DNA of 26,348 nt. Origin: REBR01 sp033721915 (lineage in GTDB: Bacteria > Pseudomonadota > Gammaproteobacteria > Pseudomonadales > Oleiphilaceae). Below the pieces are notes generated by a model. The model worked only from the letters and a program-made list of their open reading frames with translations, made no database searches and was not told the origin of the DNA. Below, piece by piece: positions 7,224 through 14,636 of this stretch (position 1 is its first letter; each line of letters starts with the position of its first letter). The translations under genes and the position numbers were made by a program. The DNA is taken from positions 1 through 26,348 of the forward strand of contig JAWWAC010000041.1 in the NCBI GenBank assembly GCA_033721915.1, given 5' to 3'.

Positions 7224-8264
7224 TCAGGCTTTGCCCGGGTCCAGCAGCTTCAATGCCCCATCGCTTTCGTAGAATCGGGCCAGGCGACGGCGCAGAAGCT
7301 GCTCCATCAGGCCGTTGGCCTTCAGGGACTCGGTGCTTCTGGGCAGCACCGACTCCAGCTCCGTCATCACTGTCTCCTGGGTGATATCGAGCTCCTCCGC
7401 CAGTGTGGCCAGCGAGTAGTCACCGTATTGCTGGAACAGGCTCTCCACCACGGTTTCATAACAGCGGCGGAAATAGTCGGTCTTGCGAAAGGACAGCCAG
7501 AAGCTGTAGCCAATGACCACGAACTCCTCCCACTCCACCTCACCCAGCCCCGCCTGGAGGCTGCCCAGTGTCTTGCCGGAAAAACTGTCCCAGGCGTCCA
7601 TGACACTGGTCTTGAGCTCATCGTCCGTGAGGTTCTTGTCCAGGAACTGGGCACTCTCACGCACCATGGTTTCCACATTGCGGGCAATATAGCCCTTGAG
7701 GGATTTCTCCCAGGCATCGTCCAGGCCCGAGACGGCCTTGGTGAGCATTTTCGAGCTGAAGCGCAGCGCCGAGCTCACGCCGGGGATCTTGCGGCTGATC
7801 AGGTTCTCTTCGTAGATATAGCGGGCGATGCCCTCGTACAGGATGGTGGCCACCAGGTCCTTGTACAAAGGCTGCTCCAGCAGCTGGTCGATCAGCTGTG
7901 CGCGCTGGTCCTTCAGCAGCAGTGTCTGGTCCACCAGCTCTTCCACATGGTCACGGCTGATGATGTCCTCGGGCCGGATGTCCCTGTGGAAAGACTGGCC
8001 GACAATGTCATTGGTGAAGTCCGAGGCCATTTCCGGAATCAGCGGCGGAATGTCCCGCTCCACCACATGACGGCGGATAATGGCATTCACGGTGTCCTCC
8101 TCCACCATGTCCCGCAGCCGCAGTGATTCACCGGCCTTGAACACCAGCGCCACATCCTCCCTGAGGTCCGGCAGCATCTGCTCTCCGGTCATATACGCCA
8201 ATTCATGGGCCACATGCTGGTCCAGCAACGTTTTGGCGATCTGGCGGGCTTCTTTCTTGCTCAT
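7224..8264 (-). CDS. Uncharacterised 346-aa soluble protein
   Basis: I do not recognise this protein. It has no signal peptide, no membrane segment and no cysteine-rich motif apart from isolated residues. It looks almost wholly alpha-helical and is acidic and charged, with several amphipathic Leu/Glu/Asp stretches such as the HVEELVDQTLLLKDQRAQLI region. Near the C terminus, YSLATLAEELDITQETVMTEL resembles a helix-turn-helix, and the following segment ends in a basic helix (LLRRRLARFYES). The ATG at 8264 has only a weak purine-rich site upstream. It lies 126 bases downstream of the FabR-like regulator on the same strand, so cotranscription is possible. Coding bias matches its neighbours and the reading frame is clean, so the gene is real even though its function is unknown. 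Confidence 0.85.
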   Translation of the reverse strand: MSKKEARQIAKTLLDQHVAHELAYMTGEQMLPDLREDVALVFKAGESLRLRDMVEEDTVNAIIRRHVVERDIPPLIPEMASDFTNDIVGQSFHRDIRPEDIISRDHVEELVDQTLLLKDQRAQLIDQLLEQPLYKDLVATILYEGIARYIYEENLISRKIPGVSSALRFSSKMLTKAVSGLDDAWEKSLKGYIARNVETMVRESAQFLDKNLTDDELKTSVMDAWDSFSGKTLGSLQAGLGEVEWEEFVVIGYSFWLSFRKTDYFRRCYETVVESLFQQYGDYSLATLAEELDITQETVMTELESVLPRSTESLKANGLMEQLLRRRLARFYESDGALKLLDPGKA

Positions 8265-8390
8265 GGACAGACTTCTTCTGTTGCGTGTGTGGGATTACAC
8301 TAGCACGGCACCGGCAAAGACGGCATAGCCCTGTAACGCACTGGCCCACGTCACCCTGGCCAAAGGCCCGGATGTACCGGTTGCTGGCCC

Positions 8391-9011
8391 CTACTCGCTT
8401 TTCCAGGCCATGGCACCCAGCATGATCAGCTTCACATGCTGGATTTCCCGTTCACGGATGGCCTCCAGCTGGTGCTCATCCTCGGAGGACATGCCCAGAA
8501 TGTCGTTCAGTGAGAAGGCCACAGTGCGGATCACCAGCTCACAGCAGCGGTACAGATCCCCCTCGCTGAGGTGATCCAGCAGCTGCATGCGCTGTATGTC
8601 CAGCATCATCTCATGGGCCATGAAACGCATCTCACCGGCGATGCCGTCCCGCACGGCGCGGCTTTCCCCGGCCAGACCCTGGGCCATGAAGGTAAAGAAA
8701 TTGCGGTTGGCCAGCACATGATCCACAAACAGATTCACGGAATCCCGTATCAGTTTGTCGGCAAAGGGCGCCTGCTGGCGTGACTCGCGCATCAGTCGGC
8801 GCATCACCAGGCCCAGCTCGTCCACCAACTGAAGCCCCAGGTCGTCCATGTTGCGGAAATGCCGGTAAAAGGAGGTGGGTACCACCCCTGCCTCACGGGT
8901 GACCTCGCGGATGCCCAGGCTGGCAAAATGCCGGCCCCGACCCACCAGTGTCAGGGCCGCCTCCATCAGCTGGCCCCGCGTTTCCCCCCGTTTACGCCTG
9001 CGTTTTTCCAT
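8391..9011 (-). CDS. TetR family transcriptional regulator, FabR-like
   Basis: The 206-residue protein begins with a basic [12 protein letters not shown] segment. Its N-terminal helix-turn-helix (about residues 26-54) includes [36 protein letters not shown], very close to E. coli FabR ([24 protein letters not shown]). FabR represses fabA/fabB according to the unsaturated/saturated acyl thioester pool; the ligand-binding half here is more divergent. The open frame runs far upstream (to 9818), but the homology starts at the ATG at 9011; that start has no clear Shine-Dalgarno sequence. It is divergent from the photolyase at 9147, and no desaturase or fab gene is in view. Orthology to FabR itself is therefore uncertain; DesT-like relatives share the same DNA-binding signature. 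Confidence 0.9.
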   Translation of the reverse strand: [206 protein letters not shown]

Positions 9012-9097
9012 GCGGTTATCGTGTCTTCTGCAAAAAGATGGCTGGATTGAGTCCGGATAAAGCATCCGAAAAGCGCCAGTGTACTGAATTTTCACGT

Positions 9098-9163
9098 CCG
9101 GTGATAAATACAAGAACCGGACCGGCCCCGGCAACGTATCACCGGTATGACAAAAAAACCGGT
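9098..9163 (+). promoter_or_regulatory. Inverted repeats enclosing the start codon of the FeS photolyase
   Basis: CCGGTGAT (9098-9105) is a perfect complement of ATCACCGG (9138-9145). In competition with it, ACCGGT (9141-9146) can pair with ACCGGT (9158-9163), leaving the ATG (9147-9149) in an A-rich loop. No Shine-Dalgarno sequence is visible before this start. The arrangement could control translation or be an operator in the divergent fabR-like/photolyase region. Confidence 0.35.
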
Positions 9164-10694
9164 TCGACGACTGATTGTGGTGCTGGGCGACCAGCTCAGT
9201 GACAGCCTCTCCGCCCTGGCCGGTGCCGACCCGGCGCTGGACCTCATACTCATGGCGGAGGTGCGCGATGAAGCCACCTACAGCCCCCACCACCCCCAGA
9301 AGCTGGTGCTGGTCTTCAGCGCCATGCGCCATTTTGCCCGGCGCCTGGAGAGCCGTGGCTTCCATGTCCATTACCACTCTTATGACCCGGACAGCCACTG
9401 GCAGAATCTGGGCCAGGCGGTGGCGGAAACCGCCGCCGAACTGAAACCGGAATCGGTGCGGGTCACCCAGTGCGGTGAATGGCGGCTGCATTGCGCCATG
9501 CTGGACTGGGACAAGCGCCTGGACTGCCCCCTTGAGATCCTGCCTGACAGCCGCTTTTTCGCCACCCCGGAGCGCTTCCGGGAATGGGCCCGGGGGCGCA
9601 AGCAGTGGCGCATGGAGTACTTCTACCGGGAGCTGCGCCGTGACACCGGACTGCTCATGGACGCCGAGGGCAAACCGGAAGGGGGTGAGTGGAACTACGA
9701 CAGCGACAACCGCAGGAAATGGCAGGGGAAACCCCCGGTACCGGCGCCTTTCACGGTGCCACCGGATGCCATCACCCGTGAGGTGATGGCCATGGTGGAA
9801 ACCCATTTCAGCCATCATTTCGGTTCACTGGAGGGCTTTGGCTACGCCGTCACCCGGGAGCAGGCACTGGCGACAATGGATCACTTTGTCCGTGAGCGCC
9901 TGCCCCACTTCGGGGACTACCAGGACGCCATGGCCGACCAGGAAGACACCCTGTTCCACTCACTGCTCTCCCCCTATCTCAACTGCGGCCTTCTGCTGCC
10001 CCGGGAGGTCTGCGAGGCGGTGCAGGCGGCCTATTACCGGGGCGAGGCGCCACTGAACGCGGTGGAGGGCTTTATCCGGCAGATACTGGGCTGGCGGGAA
10101 TTTGTCCGTGGCCTCTACTGGGCCACCATGCCCGACTATGGCCGTGAGAACCGGCTGGGCAACAGCCGCCCACTACCGGCCTTCTACTGGAGCGGTGAGA
10201 CCGGCATGCGCTGCATGGCAAAGGCGATCGATGCCACACGCCGCAACGCCCATGCCCACCACATACAGCGGCTGATGGTGACCGGCAACTTCGCACTGCT
10301 GGCCGGTGTGGACCCGGATGCCATCTGTGACTGGTACCTGGCGGTCTACATCGACGCCTATGAGTGGGTGGAGCTACCCAATGTGCGGGGTATGGTGATG
10401 CACGCCGACGGCGGTCTGCTGGGCTCCAAGCCCTATGCCGCCAGTGGCAAGTACATCCACCGCATGTCCGACTACTGCAAGCAGTGCCGCTATAATGTGC
10501 AGAAAACCACGGAAGAGGACGCCTGCCCCTTCAACAGCCTCTACTGGCACTTTATCGACCGCCACCAGGAAACCTTCCGCAACAACCCCCGCATGGGCAT
10601 GATCTACCGCAACTGGCAGAAACAGGACCCGGACAAAAAGGCCGCCACACTGGCCCGCGCCGAGGCCCTGTTGTCGGATCCGGACAATCTGTAA
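9147..10694 (+). CDS. Iron-sulfur bacterial cryptochrome/photolyase (FeS-BCP, PhrB-type)
   Basis: FeS-BCP proteins are FAD enzymes; the best-known member, Agrobacterium PhrB, repairs (6-4) photoproducts in light. The 515-residue length is typical. The N-terminal Rossmann-like antenna domain starts with RLIVVLGDQLS and holds the HHPQKLVLVFSAMRHFA segment. The C-terminal FAD-binding part contains the family blocks FIRQILGWREFVRGLYW (309-325), NAHAHHIQRLMVTGNFALL (367-385) and NVRGMVMHADGGLLGSKPYAASGKYI (412-437). Four cysteines, C356, C444, C447 and C460, match the [4Fe-4S] ligands of PhrB by spacing (350, 438, 441, 454 plus 6). ATG 9147 lacks a clear ribosome-binding site, but no better start is visible. 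It is divergent from the FabR-like regulator. Confidence 0.95.
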   Translation: MTKKPVRRLIVVLGDQLSDSLSALAGADPALDLILMAEVRDEATYSPHHPQKLVLVFSAMRHFARRLESRGFHVHYHSYDPDSHWQNLGQAVAETAAELKPESVRVTQCGEWRLHCAMLDWDKRLDCPLEILPDSRFFATPERFREWARGRKQWRMEYFYRELRRDTGLLMDAEGKPEGGEWNYDSDNRRKWQGKPPVPAPFTVPPDAITREVMAMVETHFSHHFGSLEGFGYAVTREQALATMDHFVRERLPHFGDYQDAMADQEDTLFHSLLSPYLNCGLLLPREVCEAVQAAYYRGEAPLNAVEGFIRQILGWREFVRGLYWATMPDYGRENRLGNSRPLPAFYWSGETGMRCMAKAIDATRRNAHAHHIQRLMVTGNFALLAGVDPDAICDWYLAVYIDAYEWVELPNVRGMVMHADGGLLGSKPYAASGKYIHRMSDYCKQCRYNVQKTTEEDACPFNSLYWHFIDRHQETFRNNPRMGMIYRNWQKQDPDKKAATLARAEALLSDPDNL

Positions 10695-10721
10695 AGCGCC
10701 CCGGTGGGGACTCTGGCAAAA

Positions 10722-10750
10722 TTGACACGATCTGCCACAATGTCTATAAA
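10722..10750 (+). promoter_or_regulatory. Sigma70 promoter of the 10786 outer-membrane gene
   Basis: TTGACA (10722-10727) and TATAAA (10745-10750) are separated by exactly 17 bases, close to the sigma70 consensus. The predicted transcript start near 10757 gives a 5' UTR of about 30 bases. The AAGAGG ribosome-binding site is at 10773-10778. Confidence 0.85.
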
Positions 10751-10785
10751 CCTGAGCAACGTCTACCTGTCCAAGAGGCTCCACC

Positions 10786-11349
10786 ATGACAATTCGCACG
10801 CCGCTGCTGGCGCTGGCCGTAGCCGCTTTTATGGCCCCGCAGGCCATGGCCGATGATCCTTACGAACACCCCTATGTGGGCATCTCCGGTGGCCAGTCCG
10901 AACTGGATGAGGCCTGTGATGGCGTCTCTGGCGACTGCGATGACACCAACACCTTTTACCGCATCTACTCCGGCGCACGCCTGCTGCCGAACTTTGGTAC
11001 CGAGGTGGGTTACACCCACAACCGCCGCTTTGGCAGCCTGACCACGCAACGGGTACGTCCCAAGGCACTGGACGTGGTGGGCAATGCGTTTCTGCCGCTG
11101 GGTGAGAATGTGGATCTCTACGCCAAGGCCGGCGCCTTTCTCTGGCGCGCCCGTGTGGAGACACCCTCCGGCAACAGCCGCTCCGAGGACGGTGTGGACT
11201 TCAAGACCGGCGTCGGCCTGCGTCTGGGCTTCGGGCACAGTATCTCGGTGCGGTTCGATTTTGACTACATCCCGGATTTCGGCAGTTCCGAGCTGGGCGT
11301 CGAGACCGATCTGACCTACATCAGCGGCGGCCTTCAGTTCGGTTTCTGA
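10786..11349 (+). CDS. Outer-membrane beta-barrel protein (OmpA/opacity-type 8-strand barrel)
   Basis: The 187-residue precursor has a signal peptide (MTIRTPLLALAVAAFMAPQAMA, cleaved before DDPYEH). The mature protein begins YVGISGGQSELDEACDG and has the alternating strand pattern of OmpA-like or opacity-type barrels, closing with the strand YISGGLQFGF and a terminal Phe. C44 and C51 sit in a predicted first periplasmic or surface loop and could form a disulfide. AAGAGG lies 7 bases before the ATG. It has its own strong promoter (10722-10750) and an intrinsic terminator (11409-11451), so it is probably a monocistronic, well-expressed gene. No specific ligand can be assigned. It differs in sequence from the other barrel at 6476-7036. 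Confidence 0.88.
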   Translation: MTIRTPLLALAVAAFMAPQAMADDPYEHPYVGISGGQSELDEACDGVSGDCDDTNTFYRIYSGARLLPNFGTEVGYTHNRRFGSLTTQRVRPKALDVVGNAFLPLGENVDLYAKAGAFLWRARVETPSGNSRSEDGVDFKTGVGLRLGFGHSISVRFDFDYIPDFGSSELGVETDLTYISGGLQFGF

Positions 11350-11408
11350 GAACAGGCCACTGGTTCACGCCGGCTGATTCAGTCCACGGAATCACGGCCC
11401 CAGACAGA

Positions 11409-11451
11409 CCCCGTTCCCCCGCCACGGCGGGAGTCCGGGGTTTTCTTTTTT
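11409..11451 (+). terminator. Intrinsic terminator after the 10786 gene
   Basis: CCCCG (11409-11413) pairs with CGGGG (11436-11440), and an inner CCCGC (11418-11422) pairs with GCGGG (11427-11431). The stem is followed directly by TTTTCTTTTTT (11441-11451). Confidence 0.88.
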
Positions 11452-11491
11452 CCGGGGGTCCAGGGAAAGGGCGGTGTCCGGGAAAGGCCCC

Positions 11492-11520
11492 TTCACAAAC
11501 GGCGCCTCAGGGCACATAGT
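11492..11520 (+). promoter_or_regulatory. Probable promoter of the acyl-CoA ligase gene
   Basis: TTCACA (11492-11497, 5 of 6 to consensus) and CATAGT (11515-11520, 4 of 6) are 17 bases apart. The implied transcript start near 11527 lies after the upstream in-frame GTG at 11524, which supports the later ATG at 11554. Confidence 0.45.
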
Positions 11521-11553
11521 ACGGTGAAACCAACAAGAATGGAGCCCCCGTCA

Positions 11554-13197
11554 ATGCCTGTAAAACTCATCGATCCCGCCCAGAACGCCCACAGCGCACC
11601 GCTGCTGATCAAGAACCTGCTGCTGTCCGCCGCACGCTACGCGCCACAGCAGGAGATCCTTTACGGCCTGGATCAGCGCTACACCTACCGCGATCTGATA
11701 CGGCGCATCCACCAGCTGGCCAATGTGCTGACGCAGGCGGGGGTGAAGGCCGGTGATACCGTGGCGGTACTGGACTGGGACAGCACCCGCTACCTGGAGT
11801 GCTTTTTTGCCATCCCCATGATCGGCGCGGTGCTGCATACGGTGAATGTGCGCCTGTCACCGGAGCAGATCCTCTACACCATGAACCACGCCGAGGACGA
11901 CCTGGTGCTGGTGCACGACGATTTTGCCCCATTGATGGAACAGCTCAGCGACCAGTTCACCTCCGTGAAGGGCTTCATACAGCTGACGGACAACGACAGG
12001 GCCGTGGAGTCCGGCCTCAAGGGCCCCGGCGAATACGAGTCGCTGGTGCGCCAGGCGCCGGAGCACTTCGATTTCCCGGAATTCGACGAGCAGGCCATCG
12101 CCACCACCTTCTACACCACCGGCACCACCGGCAACCCCAAGGGGGTGTTTTTCTCCCACCGCCAGCTGGTGCTGCACACACTGGGTGAGGTGGCCGCCAT
12201 GAGCCCTTTCAACCAGATGCCACTGATGCGCTCCGACACCGTCTACATGCCCATCACCCCCATGTTCCACGTACACGCCTGGGGCGTGCCCTTCGTGGCC
12301 ACCATGCTGGGTGTCAAACAGGTGTATCCCGGCCGTTACGACCCGGCCACACTGCTGAAGCTGCTGGACCGTGAAAAGGTCACCTTTTCCCACTGTGTGC
12401 CCACCATCCTGCAGATGCTGCTGGACGCCGAGGAAAGCAAAAACGTCGACCTGTCCAACTGGCATGTGCTGATCGGCGGCTCCGCACTCACCGAAGGGCT
12501 GGCCCGCAAGGCCGCCGAGCGGGGCATCAAGGTCTATACCGGCTACGGCATGTCCGAAACCTGCCCCCTGCTCACCGCCACCCATCTGCGGGAAGAGCAT
12601 GCCCGTCTGCCACTGGAAGAGCAGGTCCATGAGCGCTGCCGCACCGGCGTGCCGGTGCCACTGGTGGACATCCAGATACTGGATGCCAATGGCAAGCCAC
12701 TGCCCCACGACGGTGAGTCCATGGGTGAGGTGGTGACCCGCGCCCCCTGGCTGACACAGAGCTATTTCCGCGAGCCGGAGAAGGGCGAGGCCCTGTGGGA
12801 AGGAGGCTGGCTGCAAACCGGAGACGTGGCCAGCATTGACCCGGACGGCACACTGCAGATCCGCGACCGCATCAAGGATGTGATCAAGACCGGGGGTGAG
12901 TGGATCTCCTCACTGGATCTGGAGAACCTGATCAGCCAGCACCCGGACGTGGCCATGGCCGCCGTGGTGGGACTGCCGGATGAGCAGTGGGGAGAGCGCC
13001 CCCATGCGGTAATACTGCCCAACGAGGGCAAGGCCCCGGACCTGGCCCTGATCAAGAGCCATCTGCAGACGTTCGTGGACAGTGGCGATATCGAGAAATG
13101 GGCCATCCCGGACAGCGTCACACTGCTCAAGGAGATCCCACGCACCAGTGTCGGCAAGGTGGACAAGAAAAAGATCCGCGCCGACCTGCAGCAGTAA
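11554..13197 (+). CDS. Fatty-acid CoA ligase, AlkK-like (medium/long chain acyl-CoA synthetase)
   Basis: This adenylate-forming enzyme activates fatty acids to acyl-CoA through acyl-AMP. The 547-residue protein matches the AlkK family of Pseudomonas. It has the P-loop TTGTTGNPKG (188-197), PMFHVHAWGVPF (236-247), YGMSET (331-336), TGD (422-424), the hinge region RDRIKD and TGGEWIS (437-452), and the C-terminal TSVGKVDKK with catalytic Lys at about 535. The frame opens at GTG 11524, but I chose ATG 11554 because GGAG (11541-11544) lies 9 bases before it and the predicted promoter makes earlier starts unlikely. Acyl chain preference cannot be read. It is convergent with the PhaC-like hydrolase, suggesting a lipid or polyhydroxyalkanoate setting without proving one. 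Confidence 0.93.
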   Translation: MPVKLIDPAQNAHSAPLLIKNLLLSAARYAPQQEILYGLDQRYTYRDLIRRIHQLANVLTQAGVKAGDTVAVLDWDSTRYLECFFAIPMIGAVLHTVNVRLSPEQILYTMNHAEDDLVLVHDDFAPLMEQLSDQFTSVKGFIQLTDNDRAVESGLKGPGEYESLVRQAPEHFDFPEFDEQAIATTFYTTGTTGNPKGVFFSHRQLVLHTLGEVAAMSPFNQMPLMRSDTVYMPITPMFHVHAWGVPFVATMLGVKQVYPGRYDPATLLKLLDREKVTFSHCVPTILQMLLDAEESKNVDLSNWHVLIGGSALTEGLARKAAERGIKVYTGYGMSETCPLLTATHLREEHARLPLEEQVHERCRTGVPVPLVDIQILDANGKPLPHDGESMGEVVTRAPWLTQSYFREPEKGEALWEGGWLQTGDVASIDPDGTLQIRDRIKDVIKTGGEWISSLDLENLISQHPDVAMAAVVGLPDEQWGERPHAVILPNEGKAPDLALIKSHLQTFVDSGDIEKWAIPDSVTLLKEIPRTSVGKVDKKKIRADLQQ

Positions 13198-13205
13198 CGC
13201 CCTTA

Positions 13206-13234
13206 CCCGCCGGCGGCATCGCGCCACTGGCGGG
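13206..13234. terminator. Possible hairpin terminator between convergent genes
   Basis: CCCGCC (13206-13211) pairs with GGCGGG (13229-13234) in the 52-base gap between the convergent ligase and hydrolase genes. No T tract follows on either strand, so the terminator call is weak. Confidence 0.3.
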
Positions 13235-13249
13235 CTGACTCACGGCGAA

Positions 13250-14410
13250 TCAGTGAGAGCGGGCGGCCAGCCAGTCCGCCACACGGGGCCAGATATGCTC
13301 CGGCGCCCGGCTGCCGGAGAGTATGCCCATATGGCCTCCGGGCACCTCCACCGCCGTCCTGTCCTCACTGCCCACCCGCTCCATCAGCGGCAGGCTGCAC
13401 TCGGCCGTGACAATCGGGTCGTTGTCCCCGTACAGCAGCATCATATTGGCCTTTACGGCGGAGAGATCCACCGACGGTTCCGGCTCAGGCAGGCGCCCCT
13501 CGGCCACACAGTTCTCAACCCAGAGATACTGCACCGTGTCCTGAATCACGCCCCCCGGATAGGCCACCATCTCATTGAGAAAGGCCCCCTGTGTGGCGTG
13601 GTTGCTGACGTATTCCTCGGAGTGGAGGTTGCGCACCAGGTCCAGGTAGTTCTGCAGGCTGCTCAGTGGCGAGGTGACCTTGAACATCAGCGCATTGGCC
13701 CAGCCCGGTGAGCGCCAGAAACGGCGCCTGGTCTGGTGCACCCGCCACCCCAGTCGCTGCTCCAGCCAGCCCAGGCTGTGGGAGATCAGCTGGTACTGCT
13801 TTCCGATCAGGCCATTGGCGTGGTAATCGCAGGGGGCACCCACCAGGGCGATATTGCGGATATGGCGTGTGTCCACCGCGGCGGCGCAATAGCTGAACAG
13901 GGCGCCAAAACTCCAGCCATGCAGTGAGACCTCCTCAACACCGCTGTGCACCCGCACCCGGTCCAGCAGCTGCGGCAGGTAGTCCCGGTAGTAGGTGCTG
14001 ATCCGGTAGTGGTTCTCCTCCCAGCCCGGCCTGCCCCAGTCCACCAGATACAGCTGAAAACCCCGTGCCCTCAGGTAACGCACCAGGCTGCGGTTGGGAA
14101 ACAGGTCGTAGATGGTCATGTTCACCGCCAGTGGCGCCACCAGCACCAGCGGTACCCGGAAGGTCTCCCGGCTGACGGGAATGCTCTGCTCTCCCAGTGC
14201 AATATGGCTCTCTTCCAGTGGCGGGTAGTAGCGCAGACGGACAATGCCGTCGTTATGGATCACCTCGTAATGGGTCTGCTCCGCCTGTACCAGGGTTTCC
14301 GGGTTGAGAAACCGCTGGCGGGCGTTACGGGCCACCTGCCTCGCGTAGGTGGGGAGTCGGGGCAGTGTCGACATCATGGCTGCACTCTCTGTGATCGTTC
14401 CTGTGGTCAT
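13250..14410 (-). CDS. PhaC-like alpha/beta hydrolase with a serine nucleophile
   Basis: The 386-residue alpha/beta-fold protein has the look of polyhydroxyalkanoate synthase class III (PhaC): VPLVLVAPLAVNMTIYDLFPNRSLVRYLRARGFQLYLVDWGRPG (86-129), then a nucleophile elbow, then LLYGDNDPIV (325-334) and GGHMGILSG (358-366). The elbow reads HGWSFGAL (164-171), with Ser167 where true PhaC enzymes carry Cys (G-x-C-x-G). Asp331 and His360 would complete the triad. It may therefore be a hydrolase (depolymerase or esterase) or an atypical synthase. The ATG at 14410 is the longest start; ATG codons 11-12 codons later, after AGAGAG, are an alternative. It is divergent from the MFS gene, and no phaE, phasin or phaAB gene is in view. 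Confidence 0.88.
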   Translation of the reverse strand: MTTGTITESAAMMSTLPRLPTYARQVARNARQRFLNPETLVQAEQTHYEVIHNDGIVRLRYYPPLEESHIALGEQSIPVSRETFRVPLVLVAPLAVNMTIYDLFPNRSLVRYLRARGFQLYLVDWGRPGWEENHYRISTYYRDYLPQLLDRVRVHSGVEEVSLHGWSFGALFSYCAAAVDTRHIRNIALVGAPCDYHANGLIGKQYQLISHSLGWLEQRLGWRVHQTRRRFWRSPGWANALMFKVTSPLSSLQNYLDLVRNLHSEEYVSNHATQGAFLNEMVAYPGGVIQDTVQYLWVENCVAEGRLPEPEPSVDLSAVKANMMLLYGDNDPIVTAECSLPLMERVGSEDRTAVEVPGGHMGILSGSRAPEHIWPRVADWLAARSH

Positions 14411-14636
14411 TCTGGCAATGGTCCTGCCGCCCCTGAGCCTGTCGGGTTCTGGTCAGGGCGCCGTTCTGGTGAAAATCCCATAAGGCACTTTACCAGACTC
14501 AGCCATGACGGCATTGACCGGTCCACCGGCACAGGCGTCACTGCGGTCAGACCGGTGTTCCCCCGGGCCGGGACGATTCCTTACCGGGTGAGGATGGTTT
14601 AACCTGTGAGACTTTTGCACCCTCAGGAGCCGTCAT

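Noticed and set aside
7113..8126. 337-aa + strand open frame opposite the 346-aa gene
   Set aside because: It is an antisense shadow rich in His, Gln, Leu and Val with no motif. The - strand frame has the better composition and matches the neighbours' codon use.
9085..9115. FabR-type or light-responsive MerR operator around TGTACTG and AATACAAG
   Set aside because: The half-sites are short, imperfect and unevenly spaced; they do not match a known consensus well enough to report as a site.
9012..9818. N-terminal extension of the FabR-like regulator to 475 aa
   Set aside because: The extension is antisense to the FeS photolyase and has no recognisable domain; FabR-like homology begins at the ATG at 9011.
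11524..11553. GTG 11524 or ATG 11539 as start of the acyl-CoA ligase
   Set aside because: No ribosome-binding site precedes either, and the predicted transcript start is near 11527. ATG 11554 has GGAG 9 bases upstream.
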